NCBI GenBank assembly: GCA_000307935.1
Contig: AMWX01000008.1
Span: forward strand, 124,001 to 188,000
Direction of reading: 5' to 3'
Length of the DNA stretch: 64,000 bases
Origin: SAR86 cluster bacterium SAR86E
Lineage (GTDB): Bacteria > Pseudomonadota > Gammaproteobacteria > Magnimaribacterales > D2472
The first letter of the stretch is position 1; every line of letters starts with the position of its first letter. Below are positions 40,410 through 51,666 of this stretch, piece by piece. A program made the translations under genes and the position numbers. A model generated the notes under the pieces. It saw only the letters and a program-made list of their open reading frames with translations. It ran no database searches and had not been told where the DNA came from.

Positions 40410-41134
40410 TAGAAAATAATAGGATTAAATATTCTCTAGCAGGTTTCTTTATGGGGGTTGCAGAATTAATTCCGGGTATTTCTGGGGCCACTGTTGCAGT
40501 AATCTTTAAAATTTATCCAAATTTAATGACTATTCTGAGTAAATTAAGAATAAAACATTTATCGTTCAGCCTTTCATCCCTCTCAAAAAAATTCCAATTT
40601 GATCTTCTTCTCCCTCTGATATTCTCAATGATAGCTGCGATTATTTTATGCTCTAAGGCAATTAACTTCTTACTAAACAACTATGAAGAAAATTTTTTAA
40701 CATTTCTGGGTTGCTTGATGATCATCTTATCTCTCCAAATTATAAATTTTTTTAAAGGTATCTTGCATCAAAAAAAACTTTTCATTTTTATATTTTTAGG
40801 TACCAGTATTGGATTCATATTAGGGCAATTAGATGTTGAGTCTGAAAATATTTCAATTTTTTATTTAATCTTAAGCGGAGTTTTGGCTTTTTCTTTTTTT
40901 CTTATACCTGGAATTTCAGGCAGCTCAATGTTGGTTGTTTTGGGGATTTATAGTCCCATTATTGGAGCAATAGCTAACTTTAATTTCGATATTTTGATTC
41001 CATTTGCACTGGGATGTTTAATCTCTCTCTTGCTTTTACCTAGATTAATTCTTTCAATTTATTCATCTTATGAACAGAGCTTGCTTTATCTTTTTTCTGG
41101 GTTAATTGCCTCATCCGGATTGCTCTTGCTGTGA
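40406..41134 (+). CDS. DUF368 family membrane protein
   Basis: GFFMGVAELIPGISGATVAVIFKIY and FFLIPGISGSSMLVVLGIY repeated PGISG motifs. Confidence 0.88.
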   Translation: MIENNRIKYSLAGFFMGVAELIPGISGATVAVIFKIYPNLMTILSKLRIKHLSFSLSSLSKKFQFDLLLPLIFSMIAAIILCSKAINFLLNNYEENFLTFLGCLMIILSLQIINFFKGILHQKKLFIFIFLGTSIGFILGQLDVESENISIFYLILSGVLAFSFFLIPGISGSSMLVVLGIYSPIIGAIANFNFDILIPFALGCLISLLLLPRLILSIYSSYEQSLLYLFSGLIASSGLLLL

Positions 41135-41781
41135 TCAAATTTCAAAATCATTTTAAATTATTAATTCTTGTGCTGTTATCAAGTTGCTCCAGCCTTGATT
41201 TTTTTCAGAGTGCCTACTCAGATTTTGTGCCTTCATTATATAAAGAGAGCTATATCGTACAGCCAGGAGACTCTATTTGGTCTATCTCAATTAAACAAAA
41301 CTTAGATGTAAATTTATTAATTGAAAATAATAATTTAGAAAACCCTTTTATTATTTATCCAAATCAAAAATTAATTCTAAGAAGGGAAAAGAGTAACAAT
41401 AATTATGTAGAGAATTCTAAAATTACAGAATGGCATTACCCTTTAGGCAAGAAATCAAAAAATATAATTAATGATGAGGCATGGCTAATCATTAAAGAGC
41501 CCAAAGGTACTCCTATTCATTCAATATATAGTGGAAAGATTGTAGTTTCAGGACCTGATATTCCAGGGTATGGAAACTTAGTAATGATTTCTCATCCAAA
41601 TGGTTTTTTAAGTTTATACGCTCATTGCGATAGGATCTTCGTTAATACAGGAGATGAGGTAAAAAAAGGTGAGGTCATAGCCCAGATTGGCAATTCAGAA
41701 GCAGCTTATCCTATGTTACGGTTTCAGTTAAGGAAGAATGGCAAGCCTATGATGAATGATAAACTAGATTTTTTATTTTAA
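41131..41781 (+). CDS. nlpD: NlpD-like lipoprotein (LysM + degenerate LytM/M23 domain)
   Basis: Lipobox LLSSC, LysM YIVQPGDSIWSISIKQNLDVNLLIENNNLENPFIIYPNQKL, M23 fold YGNLVMISHPNGFLSLYAHCDRIFVNTGDEVKKGEVIAQIGNSEA; GTG start. Confidence 0.88.
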   Translation: MIKFQNHFKLLILVLLSSCSSLDFFQSAYSDFVPSLYKESYIVQPGDSIWSISIKQNLDVNLLIENNNLENPFIIYPNQKLILRREKSNNNYVENSKITEWHYPLGKKSKNIINDEAWLIIKEPKGTPIHSIYSGKIVVSGPDIPGYGNLVMISHPNGFLSLYAHCDRIFVNTGDEVKKGEVIAQIGNSEAAYPMLRFQLRKNGKPMMNDKLDFLF

Positions 41782-41796
41782 AATTCTTCGCATTAA

Positions 41797-42120
41797 TTAC
41801 TTTTCAAGAAGATGCTTCTTATCTTTAATATCCGCATACTCATTAGCCTCAGGGAGCTGGTCTTTTTCTTCTGTAATATTTGGCCAAATTTCACTTAGCT
41901 CAGCATTGATTTCAATAAAATCTATTTGATCTTCAGGTAATTCATCTTCAGAAAAAATTGCATCTACAGGACACTCAGGCTCACATAACGCACAATCAAT
42001 GCATTCTTCTGGATGAATTACAAGAAAATTTGGACCTTCATAAAAACAATCAACAGGACATACTTCAACGCAGTCTGTATGTTTACATTTAATACATGAT
42101 TCAGTAACTATGAATGCCAT
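41797..42120 (-). CDS. fdxA: 7Fe-type ferredoxin
   Basis: [55 protein letters not shown]. Confidence 0.95.
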   Translation of the reverse strand: MAFIVTESCIKCKHTDCVEVCPVDCFYEGPNFLVIHPEECIDCALCEPECPVDAIFSEDELPEDQIDFIEINAELSEIWPNITEEKDQLPEANEYADIKDKKHLLEK

Positions 42121-42239
42121 TTATTTTAAGTATTGATATATAGTTGCAATTAAGATTAATCGATTTTAGCAATGACTTTTATACAAGTCAGCATGAATTT
42201 AAGAATATTTAATTTTACTTTTTTATAATTTATTATATA

Positions 42240-42255
42240 CTGTATAGATATACAG
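42240..42255 (+). promoter_or_regulatory. LexA SOS box upstream of recA
   Basis: CTGT-ATAGATAT-ACAG, matches CTGT(N8)ACAG, 19 nt upstream of recA ATG (42274). Confidence 0.85.
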
Positions 42256-42273
42256 TAATAAATGGAGTTAATT

Positions 42274-43281
42274 ATGTCTGACAAAGATAAAAACTTGAAC
42301 GAAGCGCTATCACAAATTGAAAAACAATTTGGTAAAGGCACCGTTATGAAGATGGGTGATAGGGAGATAGTAGATATACCATCAGTCTCAACAGGTTCTC
42401 TCGGTCTGGATATTGCTCTTGGAATTGGAGGCCTTCCTAAAGGAAGAGTGGTCGAAATTTTTGGCCCTGAATCATCAGGTAAAACAACTTTAACTCTTCA
42501 GGCTATTGCCGAGTGTCAAAAAGCTGGAGGCACTGCTGCTTTTATTGATGCAGAGCATGCTCTTGATCCAAATTATGCTGAAAAACTTGGCGTTGATGTT
42601 GATGAGTTGCTTCTTTCTCAGCCAGATACTGGTGAGCAAGCATTAGAGGTTACAGATATGCTTGTAAAATCTGGCAGTGTTGACTTGATTGTTGTAGATT
42701 CAGTTGCAGCTTTAACTCCTCGTGCAGAAATTGAAGGAGATATGGGTGACCATCATGTTGGATTGCAAGCCCGTCTGATGTCACAAGCACTCAGAAAGAT
42801 CACCGGAAATATTCAGCGATCTAATGCAATGGTAATTTTTATTAACCAAATTAGAATGAAAATTGGTGTGATGTTTGGAAATCCTGAAACTACTACAGGC
42901 GGAAATGCTCTTAAATTTTATTCATCCGTTCGTTTAGATATTCGCAGGATTGGTGCTGTAAAAGAGGGCGAGGAGGTTGTTGGTAACGAAACTAGAGTGA
43001 AGGTTGTTAAGAATAAAGTTTCCCCTCCGTTTAAACAGGCTGAATTTCAAATCATGTATGGTGAAGGTATTAATACAGAAGGTGAAATTCTAGAGTTAGG
43101 TCAAAAATTAGAATTAGTTGAAAAATCTGGATCTTGGTATAGTCACAATGGAGAGAAAATTGGCCAAGGCAAGGTAAATGCAAGTAAATTCTTAAGAGAA
43201 AATACTAAGATTAGAGATACCTTAGTTAAAGAAATAAGAAATGCATATATTCCTTCTGCCAAGAAAGCAGCTAAGAAATAA
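42274..43281 (+). CDS. recA: Recombinase RecA
   Basis: [64 protein letters not shown]; start MSDKDKNL at 42274. Confidence 0.98.
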   Translation: MSDKDKNLNEALSQIEKQFGKGTVMKMGDREIVDIPSVSTGSLGLDIALGIGGLPKGRVVEIFGPESSGKTTLTLQAIAECQKAGGTAAFIDAEHALDPNYAEKLGVDVDELLLSQPDTGEQALEVTDMLVKSGSVDLIVVDSVAALTPRAEIEGDMGDHHVGLQARLMSQALRKITGNIQRSNAMVIFINQIRMKIGVMFGNPETTTGGNALKFYSSVRLDIRRIGAVKEGEEVVGNETRVKVVKNKVSPPFKQAEFQIMYGEGINTEGEILELGQKLELVEKSGSWYSHNGEKIGQGKVNASKFLRENTKIRDTLVKEIRNAYIPSAKKAAKK

Positions 43282-43344
43282 TTCGTTTTAAACTTGTTAT
43301 GCAGTCTTAAAATTGATTAAGATACTCTCAAGTAGGAGAGAAAA

Positions 43345-44523
43345 ATGTCAAACAATGCATATATAGTTTCAGCTGTTCGTACTGCTGGTGGAAAAAAGAA
43401 TGGAAGTTTAAGCCAATGGCATCCAGCCGATCTTGGTGCAAAAGTATTAGATGAGCTCGTTCATCAGTCTGGTATTGACCCTGCCTTAATAGATGATGTT
43501 ATTTTTGGTTGTGTAGATCAGGTTGGAGCTCAGTCAGGAAATGTTGCAAGAAATGCAATTTTAGCATCCAGCCTTCCAGAGTCTGTTCCGGGAACCTCAG
43601 TAGATCGTCAATGTGGATCATCTCAGCAAGCAATTCATTTTGCTATTCAGGCAGTTATGTCTGGTACTCAAGATGTCGTAATAGGTGGAGGGGTAGAAGT
43701 AATGTCAATGGTGCCAATTGGGGCCAGCATTAAGGATGGTTTTGATGCGGGTCACGGACTTCCCTTTGATTCTGATGGAATGAAAGAAAGATATCCTGGC
43801 ATATTTTTTTCACAATTCACAGGTGCTGAGCTCATGGCTGAAAAATGGAACTTATCCAGAGAAGATTTAGACAAGTTTGCACTTAGCAGTCATCAAAAAG
43901 CTTCTGCAGCTGTAGAAGGCAAATACTTTGATAGAGAAATTCTTCCTGTTCAAGCTAAAAATGCAGAAGGAAAAACTGATATGCTATTTAATGACGAGGG
44001 TATAAGATATGATGCAAGTCTTGATGCTCTTTCAGGTTTAAATCCAGTGACTGAGGGCGGAGTCATTACTGCCGGTAATGCAAGCCAGATAACAGATGGT
44101 GCTGCAGCACTTATGATATGCAATGATGAAGGGCTCAAAAAGGTAAAAGCAGATCCAAGAGCAAGGATTGTTGGTATTAGTGTTGTTGGGGATGATCCAA
44201 TCATGATGCTTGGTGGTCCAATACCGGCCTCTCATAAAGTTTTAAAAGCTACTAATCTCAATATTAATAATATTGATCTTTATGAAGTAAATGAGGCTTT
44301 TGCTCCTGTTCCATTGTCATGGGCAATTGAGCTTAAGGCAGATCTAACAAAATTAAATGTTAACGGAGGCGCCATGGCACTTGGCCATCCATTAGGTGCT
44401 ACTGGAGCCAAGCTTATGACTACATTGCTTCACGAACTTGAAAGAACCAATGGTAAATACGGGCTTCAAGCTATTTGTGAGGGTGGAGGAACAGCAAACG
44501 CAACAATTATTGAGAGACTTTAG
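43345..44523 (+). CDS. Acetyl-CoA acetyltransferase (thiolase)
   Basis: VDRQCGSSQQAIHFA, NEAFAPVPLSWA, NVNGGAMALGHPLGATGA, CEGGGTANATIIE. Confidence 0.95.
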   Translation: MSNNAYIVSAVRTAGGKKNGSLSQWHPADLGAKVLDELVHQSGIDPALIDDVIFGCVDQVGAQSGNVARNAILASSLPESVPGTSVDRQCGSSQQAIHFAIQAVMSGTQDVVIGGGVEVMSMVPIGASIKDGFDAGHGLPFDSDGMKERYPGIFFSQFTGAELMAEKWNLSREDLDKFALSSHQKASAAVEGKYFDREILPVQAKNAEGKTDMLFNDEGIRYDASLDALSGLNPVTEGGVITAGNASQITDGAAALMICNDEGLKKVKADPRARIVGISVVGDDPIMMLGGPIPASHKVLKATNLNINNIDLYEVNEAFAPVPLSWAIELKADLTKLNVNGGAMALGHPLGATGAKLMTTLLHELERTNGKYGLQAICEGGGTANATIIERL

Positions 44524-45804
44524 TTATTTGTTCTTAAAGTGTTCAAAGATTGTTTTTATATCTTCTAATGTTCCAATAGAGCTTTGACCATCTCGGTGTT
44601 TAAGCTCTATTTCTTTTTTTTCAATATAATTCTTACCAATAATTACATTCATTGGGATCCCGATCAGTTCAGCATCTTTCATTTTAGTTCCGTATCCATC
44701 TTTTCTGTCATCAAGAATTACCTCATATCCCATTGATAAAAAATCTTCATATAAACTCAAAGCAGCTTTTGTAATTTTTTCATCCTTATCAAATCCAATG
44801 GCAACAATATTAACTTCATACGGAGCAATCGATTCAGGCCAAATGATTCCATTTTTATCATTATTTTGTTCTATTGCAGCGGCAACAAGTCTGGAAACCC
44901 CAATACCATAACAACCCATTAATAGGTTTTCTTTTTTGCCCTCATGATTCAAAACATTGGAACCCATCGCATCAGAATAAACTCTCCCAAGTTGAAAGAT
45001 ATGACCTACCTCAATTCCTTTTTTAATCTGAATAACTCCTTTACCATCTGGAGATGGTTTCCCTTCAAGCGAATTTAAATCCTCTCCTTTCTTAAGCAAA
45101 AGTTCAGTATTAATAGCAAATTCTGACCCATTACTTACAGCAATAGTATCTTCTCCATTTTCAGCTAGCACATGGAATTCTTCTGACGCGTCCCCCCCAA
45201 TAGCTCCTGAGTCCGCTTTAACAATCTTAAATTCAAGACCTACTCTACTAATAATATTTTTATATGTGTCCCTCATTTTCATATAAGATTTTTGAAGTGA
45301 CTCTTCGTTTAGATCAAAACTATAGGAGTCTTTCATTAAGAACTCTCTTCCTCTCATGACCCCATACCTTGGCCTAACTTCATCTCTAAATTTAGTTTGA
45401 ATTTGATATAGATTTAGAGGAAGCTCCTTATAACTTTTTACATTGTTCCTTATTAAATCTGTTATGACCTCTTCGTGCGTTGGTCCAAGACAAAAATCTC
45501 TTTCATGTCTGTCTTGAATTCTTAGTAACTCTGGACCCATTTTTTTCCATCTTTTAGTCTCTTCCCATAATTCTTTTGGCTGAACCATGGGCATCAAAAC
45601 TTCTTGCGCTCCAGATGCATTCATTTCTTCTCTTACTATATTTTCTACCTTCCTTAAAACCCTAAGCCCAAGAGGGAGCCATGTATATATTCCTGAAGCA
45701 ACTTTCCTTATCATCCCAGCTCTTAGCATAAGTTGATGACTAATAACCTCAGCATCTTGGGGCGTATCTTTTAAAGTGGGTAAAAAAATCTTAGACCAAA
45801 ACAT
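44524..45804 (-). CDS. proS: Prolyl-tRNA synthetase, short form without INS editing domain
   Basis: [80 protein letters not shown]; 426 aa. Confidence 0.96.
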   Translation of the reverse strand: MFWSKIFLPTLKDTPQDAEVISHQLMLRAGMIRKVASGIYTWLPLGLRVLRKVENIVREEMNASGAQEVLMPMVQPKELWEETKRWKKMGPELLRIQDRHERDFCLGPTHEEVITDLIRNNVKSYKELPLNLYQIQTKFRDEVRPRYGVMRGREFLMKDSYSFDLNEESLQKSYMKMRDTYKNIISRVGLEFKIVKADSGAIGGDASEEFHVLAENGEDTIAVSNGSEFAINTELLLKKGEDLNSLEGKPSPDGKGVIQIKKGIEVGHIFQLGRVYSDAMGSNVLNHEGKKENLLMGCYGIGVSRLVAAAIEQNNDKNGIIWPESIAPYEVNIVAIGFDKDEKITKAALSLYEDFLSMGYEVILDDRKDGYGTKMKDAELIGIPMNVIIGKNYIEKKEIELKHRDGQSSIGTLEDIKTIFEHFKNK

Positions 45805-45858
45805 TTTTTATATTTGAATTTTCATTTAGTTTATAATTCTATATTTTTTTAGAGACTT

Positions 45859-46143
45859 ATGCCGATTTATGAATATAAATGCTCAAAATGTGGGCATCAA
45901 TTTGAGATAATTCAGAGATTTTCAGATAATCCAATTGAAACTTGTCCTGAATGTGATGAAAACTCAGTTAAAAAACTTGTGTCTGCTCCATCATTCAGAC
46001 TTAAAGGTGGAGGTTGGTACGAAACTGATTTTAAAACTGGGTCTAAAAAGAATATAGTAGACTCCAAGGATGAAAAAATAAAACAATCAAAAGATAAAAC
46101 TAAAACTACTGAAAAATCAAAAAATACAAGCTCTGATACCTAA
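45859..46143 (+). CDS. FmdB-family zinc ribbon regulatory protein
   Basis: MPIYEYKCSKCGHQFEIIQRFSDNPIETCPECDENSVKKLVSAPSFRLKGGGWYETDFK. Confidence 0.93.
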   Translation: MPIYEYKCSKCGHQFEIIQRFSDNPIETCPECDENSVKKLVSAPSFRLKGGGWYETDFKTGSKKNIVDSKDEKIKQSKDKTKTTEKSKNTSSDT

Positions 46144-46165
46144 TATTTTAAAAGAGAGATAAAAC

Positions 46166-47587
46166 ATGCGTTCACATTATTGCGGGGACATTAATAATTC
46201 AAATATAGCTAGCGAAGTTGAAATTTCTGGCTGGGTTCATAAAAGAAGAGATCATGGCGGTGTAATTTTCTTAGATATCCGTGATTTACACGGGATAGTT
46301 CAGGTTGTTTTTAACCCTGATATTAAAGAGGTTTTTGACTTAGCTGATTCATGCAGAAGTGAGTATGTTGTTAATGTAAAAGGCTTGGTTCGTAAAAGAA
46401 TTGAAGGTGCTATAAACCCAAAAATGGCTACTGGTGAAATTGAAATCGAAGCCAAAGAAATTAAAATTTTTAGTGAAGCTGTTACACCTCAGTTTCCTTT
46501 GGATGACTATCAAGAGGTTAGTGAAGATGTAAGATTAAAGCATAGATTTATCGATCTCAGGCGACCTGATGTTAGTCAAAAACTTGTTAAAAGATCTAAA
46601 ATAAATTCAAAAATAAGGTCAATTCTTGAGAAAAATAACTTCCATGAGATTGAAACTCCAATTTTAACAAGAGCAACTCCAGAGGGAGCAAGGGATTACT
46701 TGGTACCTAGCAGAGTTCATCCAGGTGAGTTCTTTGCTCTCCCACAATCACCTCAACTTTTTAAGCAACTATTAATGATAGGAGGTTTAGACAAATATTA
46801 TCAAATAGCTAAGTGTTTTAGGGATGAGGATTTACGTGCAGATCGTCAGCCAGAGTTTACACAGGTAGATATCGAGGCTTCATTTGTAACGACTGAGGAT
46901 ATCATTAGGCTTGGAGAGGATATGATTCTTTCTTTGTTAAGCAATTTTACTGACTATAAAAAAACGACAGTTCCTAGAATTACATACAAAGAATCTATTA
47001 AAAAATATGGCTGTGATAAACCTGATCTAAGAATCCCATTAGAGTTACAAGATATATCTGAGTTGGTAAAAAATGAGGATTTTAAAGTATTCTCTGGGCC
47101 TGCAAATGATAAGGAATCCAGGGTTGTTGCATTAAAAGTACCTGGAGCCGCATCTATGACAAGGAAAAAAATAGATGCATATACTGATTATGTAGCGAAG
47201 CTTGGTGCAAAGGGTCTCGCATATATCAAAGTAGTTGAACTGAACAAAGAGAACGGATTGCAATCACCAATATTGAAATTTTTTCAAAAAGAAACAATTG
47301 ATTCAATTATTGCATCCTTAGATGTATCCAATGATGACATGATTTTTTTTGGCGCCGGAAAGGAAAATATTGTTAATCTTTCTATGAGCTCTCTTATTAA
47401 AAGGCTAGGTGAAGATCTTGGTCTGATAAATGCATCTTGGGCGCCATGTTGGATTATTGATTTTCCTATGTTTGAGAGGAACAAGGAAAATAACCTTACA
47501 TCGTTACATCATCCCTTTACATTACCCGCAGTATCAGTAGATGAACTAAAAGCTGATCCAGATAAAACCTTAAGCGACCGTCACTGA
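46166..47587 (+). pseudogene. aspS: Aspartyl-tRNA synthetase, 3'-truncated (motif 3 region missing)
   Basis: MRSHYCGDINNSNIASEVEISGWVHKRRDHGGVIFLDIRD ... CFRDEDLRADRQPEFTQVDIEASF ... LHHPFTLPAVSVDELKADPDKTLS then abrupt DRH*; no downstream GGGSIRIH/GLGLDR motif. Confidence 0.92.
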
Positions 47588-49682
47588 GAACTGTTTTCCA
47601 ACCAAATTCATAATTGGTCACTTCATCTGATTCAGTAATAGGTGGAACGGTATATTTTCCATCAGGCGTAGAATCACCACCAGGTCGATTCAAAAGTCCG
47701 GGTCTAAAACCCTCTGACCAAGTGAGGTAGTACATAATGTCTTCAGATGGATTCCAAGAGTAAGTAATTTTTCCAATCACCCCATCAGTCTCAGCTTTAT
47801 CAGGATAATCCATTGCATCTAATGCAGGATTACCTGAACTGCCTCCAGGCCCATTGTATTTATTGGAAAGGTTAGTTCCAAATCTTTGGCGATCATTATG
47901 AGCAGCTAATCCAGGCACAAATCCAGTAGAAAATGAGGAGTTGGCACTTCCTTCCAAGTCCACTTCAATATCGTACCAACGTGCGCCAACCGTCAGCTCA
48001 GATGTTTCTGATACATCGACACTTAGCTCACCGAAAACACCTTGTTGCTTATCAGTCCTTCTTACATCATTAACAAACATGACAGGGGGAGCATACGGTC
48101 CCCTACCTGAATGCCAGCCAGCACCAGCATTTGAGCTGCTTCCAGTTAGCGGAACACCTGTGACTGAGGTATCTGTAAGCGCATAATTAAGCCCATAGCC
48201 TATATCACTTACAAGCGCGCCTGGATAAGTAAACATATTGTGCTCTGTTAACTCAAGATCACTAAAAAATACTCCGGCAGTAAGACTCATGGTGTCATTG
48301 ATTGGAGCATTAACTCTGAGTTCATGGGTTTGAACTTCAGATTCAACTATTGAATCTACATACATATCTGGCGCTCCACAATCACCATATGGAAGACCTG
48401 TATATGGAGCGGGAACTTTAGCTGGGTCACTGTTTGCATATGTGACGTAATAATCACAAATGTAGTATGGGAGATACTGACCCACAAAAAGATAGTCAGT
48501 ATAGTCAATTCTTTGATCAGAGCGTCTGTCAGTATAAGCACCAGCATAGACAACCTCCAAATCACCGATTGATCCTTCTAAGGTTAAGCTTAAATTATCA
48601 AATTCATCAGCAATGCTGTCATCATGATATCTCTTTACTTCTAGATCTCCCAGGGTTGGATCTGCAAAAAAGACCCCATCAGATTCGATGGTTTGATTGG
48701 CAACGCTAACTAAAGCATCCCAATTATCATTCAGCTCAGTTTTAATGCTTGCTCTGAAGCCATGATAAGTTGATGTGTTGACATCATCTTCAACAATTGC
48801 ATTTGCACTTTGTCTGGTCACACCTGTTAAATCAGCATTTGCTCTCCAACCATCTCTTGAAGAAGCAACAGGTAAGCCATTGGATCTTACAGTACCAGCT
48901 GGTCTCCAAGCTGCAGATTGACTGACATCTACCGACCCAGCAACCTGATCAATGTATCCGCCCCTTTCATCACGATATGCAACAAATCTTAAAGCCGAAG
49001 AATCACTCAAAGGTACATTAGACATGTATTCAACCTTAGAGCCTACATCACCGTCAGGCATGTATCTTCTTTCAATTTCTAAACTGCTAGCTGATTCACC
49101 AATAACAGGTTTATTTGTAATCAGCCTAACAACACCAGCTTGTGAGCTTGCACCAAATAAAGTTCCTTGAGGTCCTGACAATACCTCAATACGAGAAACA
49201 TCTGCAGCATAAACATCAAGATTTCTGCCCGGATAAGCAAGCGGTTGCTCATCTAAATAAAAAGATACGTTTGGAGCCAAACCCCCAACACCGGCAGTTG
49301 TTAAATTTGGGGTAGTTGATGCTAAACCTCTTATATAAATGGTACTTTGACCAGGCCCCGATCCACCTGCTGTGACACCAGGTAACTGTAAAAGATAGTC
49401 CTCAAAAACATTGATTCCTTTCTCTTCAAGAGTTTCTTCCCTCAATGCAGAGACAGAAAGTGGAACATCTTGCAGGCTTTCAGTTCGCTTTCGAGCTGTC
49501 ACCACCACCTCTTCAACCGTCGCTTGAGTTTGCGCAGCTATATATCCACTGAATGCAGAGGCATTAACAATTGCCATCGCAGACAAAGATGGAATTATCT
49601 TCTGAGTAATTTTGTTAACAGTAGCCTTGCTAAAGATATTTTTTATTTTATTTAAATAGTTACTTTTCATAGTATTCAGCAT
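47517..49682 (-). pseudogene. TonB-dependent receptor, C-terminally truncated
   Basis: VEEVVVTARKRTESLQDVPLSVSAL plug, IYIRGLAS, DVSRIEVLSGPQGTLFGASSQAGVVRLITNKP; barrel ends at NYEFGWKTVLSDGRLRF, then a tail translated from aspS antisense. Confidence 0.9.
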
Positions 49683-49908
49683 GATATTCCCCCAAGGGAT
49701 TAAATAGATTTAGAGTTGATTAATGGACTGGAAGCGGTTATGAATCCTGCTTCTTTGATTTGATTTGCTTAAGCCGTAACTTAAGTTTTTTAAAAACATA
49801 CTAAGACCATAACAAATGAAATCAATGTTTTTAACTAAATATGAAAAAAACAGCATTTATTTTCAATTTAAAGCATTTAATGCTGTTCTTGAGTAGACTG
49901 ACTTCGCA

Positions 49909-51411
49909 ATGTTTAAAAATATAGCGCCCAAACGCTTTCTATTTTCAATCCTAGTCATTACTTCGTTTATTGGAATTACGCTTGCCAATCTAAATCAAGC
50001 TGATAGCTTATTTGCAAATCTCCAGAAAGAAATTTCTGACAACCTTGGCTGGTTGATTATTTTAGCAGCAAATGCAATTTTGATATTTGTAATATTTCTG
50101 GCATTTAGCAAACATAAAAATGTGATTCTGGGAGGAGCGGATGCAAGACCTGAGTTTTCAAATATTAACTGGATCGCTATGTTGTTTAGCGCTGGATTAG
50201 GTATAGGCCTTCTGTTCTATGGTGTTGCAGAGCCCATTTTACATTTAAGTTCTGATGTAATACATCCAGTTGATGCTGAGTTTGCAGATCGAGCCAATCT
50301 TGCCATGAACTTTACATACCTGCACTGGGGCTTTCATGGTTGGTCAATATACGCCGTGGTTGGACTTTGTTTTGCATACTTTACGTTTAATAAAAATAAA
50401 CCTTTTAGAATAAGCTCATTTTTTTCTGGCAGCCTCACCGATCGAGTTTGGGGTCGAGTCTCTCTTGATGTGATTGCAATCATAGCGACCATTTTTGGAA
50501 TAGCGACCTCGCTTGGTCTTGGAGCTAACCAAATTAACTCAGGTCTTGGATACATGGGTGTTCTCGATGAAAGCTTTAGCAGCACAGTAGGCATTATTAT
50601 TTTTATTACAATCCTTGGATTGATCAGCGTGGTGCTTGGTCTCAAGACTGGAATTAAAAGATTGTCTCAAATCAACATGATTTTATGCTCATTGTTTCTT
50701 TTATTTATCTTTTTTGCTGGGCCGTCTGCCTACATTCTTGATGGCATTATTCAAAATATTGGTTCGTATCTTCAGAAGATCTTAATTCTATCCTCGAGCA
50801 CTCAGGGATATGCTGATTCGGCATGGCAAAATAGCTGGACTCTTTTTTATTATTCATGGTGGTTTGCCTGGTCTCCATTTGTTGGACTATTTATCGCGCG
50901 AATTTCATACGGTAGATCGATTCAAGAATTTTTATTAGGAGTGGTACTTGTGCCCTCTATATTGGTATTCATTTGGATGGGCGTTTTTGGTAATGCTGCT
51001 TTAAATCAGGAGTTTCTGGAGCCAGGCTCGCTCAGCACAGCAATTAACAATGATATTACGATCTCTTTGTTCGTATTTCTTGAACAATTCCCATATGCAC
51101 CTGTGTTAATGGGTTTATCAATATTAATTATATTAACTTTTTTTGTAACTTCTTCAGATTCAGGTGCATTGGTTACATCAATGCTAACTGCCGCAAACAA
51201 TGAAAGCGCGCAAGAAGAACCGCCGATGACGCTGAGGGTAATATGGGCTCTATCTTTGGGTGTTATAGCAATTGTACTTTTAGCGGGAGGAGGGCTGAGT
51301 GCACTTCAAACCTCAGTGATTGTCACTGGCGCTCCTTTTGCAATTCTAATTTTCTTTGCTTGCAAAAATTTATTAAACAATCTTAATGAACAATCTAACT
51401 CATTAGATTGA
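49909..51411 (+). CDS. BCCT-family betaine/choline/carnitine-type transporter
   Basis: 12-TM-like; WIAMLFSAGLGIGLLFYGVAEPI, YLHWGFHGWSIYA, SWTLFYYSWWFAWSPFVGLFIARISYGRSIQEFLLG. Confidence 0.95.
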   Translation: MFKNIAPKRFLFSILVITSFIGITLANLNQADSLFANLQKEISDNLGWLIILAANAILIFVIFLAFSKHKNVILGGADARPEFSNINWIAMLFSAGLGIGLLFYGVAEPILHLSSDVIHPVDAEFADRANLAMNFTYLHWGFHGWSIYAVVGLCFAYFTFNKNKPFRISSFFSGSLTDRVWGRVSLDVIAIIATIFGIATSLGLGANQINSGLGYMGVLDESFSSTVGIIIFITILGLISVVLGLKTGIKRLSQINMILCSLFLLFIFFAGPSAYILDGIIQNIGSYLQKILILSSSTQGYADSAWQNSWTLFYYSWWFAWSPFVGLFIARISYGRSIQEFLLGVVLVPSILVFIWMGVFGNAALNQEFLEPGSLSTAINNDITISLFVFLEQFPYAPVLMGLSILIILTFFVTSSDSGALVTSMLTAANNESAQEEPPMTLRVIWALSLGVIAIVLLAGGGLSALQTSVIVTGAPFAILIFFACKNLLNNLNEQSNSLD

Positions 51412-51414
51412 CTG

Positions 51415-51666
51415 CTAATCTGAAGATTGTTCCATTGACACAAGATAAATAACCCCAAATAAAAAAGTCATGGTGAATGCTTTTATGGGTGCATCGGATG
51501 AACTTAATATTCTCTTGCGGAGAAGAATACACTCAACCAAATGTGAAATTAATAAGAGCCAAAAAATAAAAGTTGAGAAATAAAAAAGAAATCCTTTAAA
51601 GGGTTGGAAAAAATTAATGATGCCCATAGACCATAAAACCAGTGGAATAAGATAACGAACTTTCAT
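51415..51666 (-). CDS. Small hypothetical membrane protein (DUF1145-like?)
   Basis: 83 aa, three hydrophobic segments, FFQPFKGFLFYFSTFIFWLLLISHLVECILL. Confidence 0.55.
   Translation of the reverse strand: MKVRYLIPLVLWSMGIINFFQPFKGFLFYFSTFIFWLLLISHLVECILLRKRILSSSDAPIKAFTMTFLFGVIYLVSMEQSSD

Noticed and set aside
41131-41781. nlpD-like protein as an active M23 endopeptidase
   Set aside because: The HxH-type catalytic segment is replaced (YPMLRFQLRKNGKP), so a degenerate LytM activator is more likely; this is normal for NlpD.
47941-49655. Multiple plus-strand ORFs opposite the TonB receptor
   Set aside because: Antisense to a clear TonB-dependent receptor; low-complexity translations without domain signals.
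51391-51410. CAATCTA-ACTCAT-TAGATTG hairpin at the end of the BCCT gene as a terminator
   Set aside because: Perfect stem but mostly within the coding sequence and without a U-tract; could be chance in AT-rich DNA.
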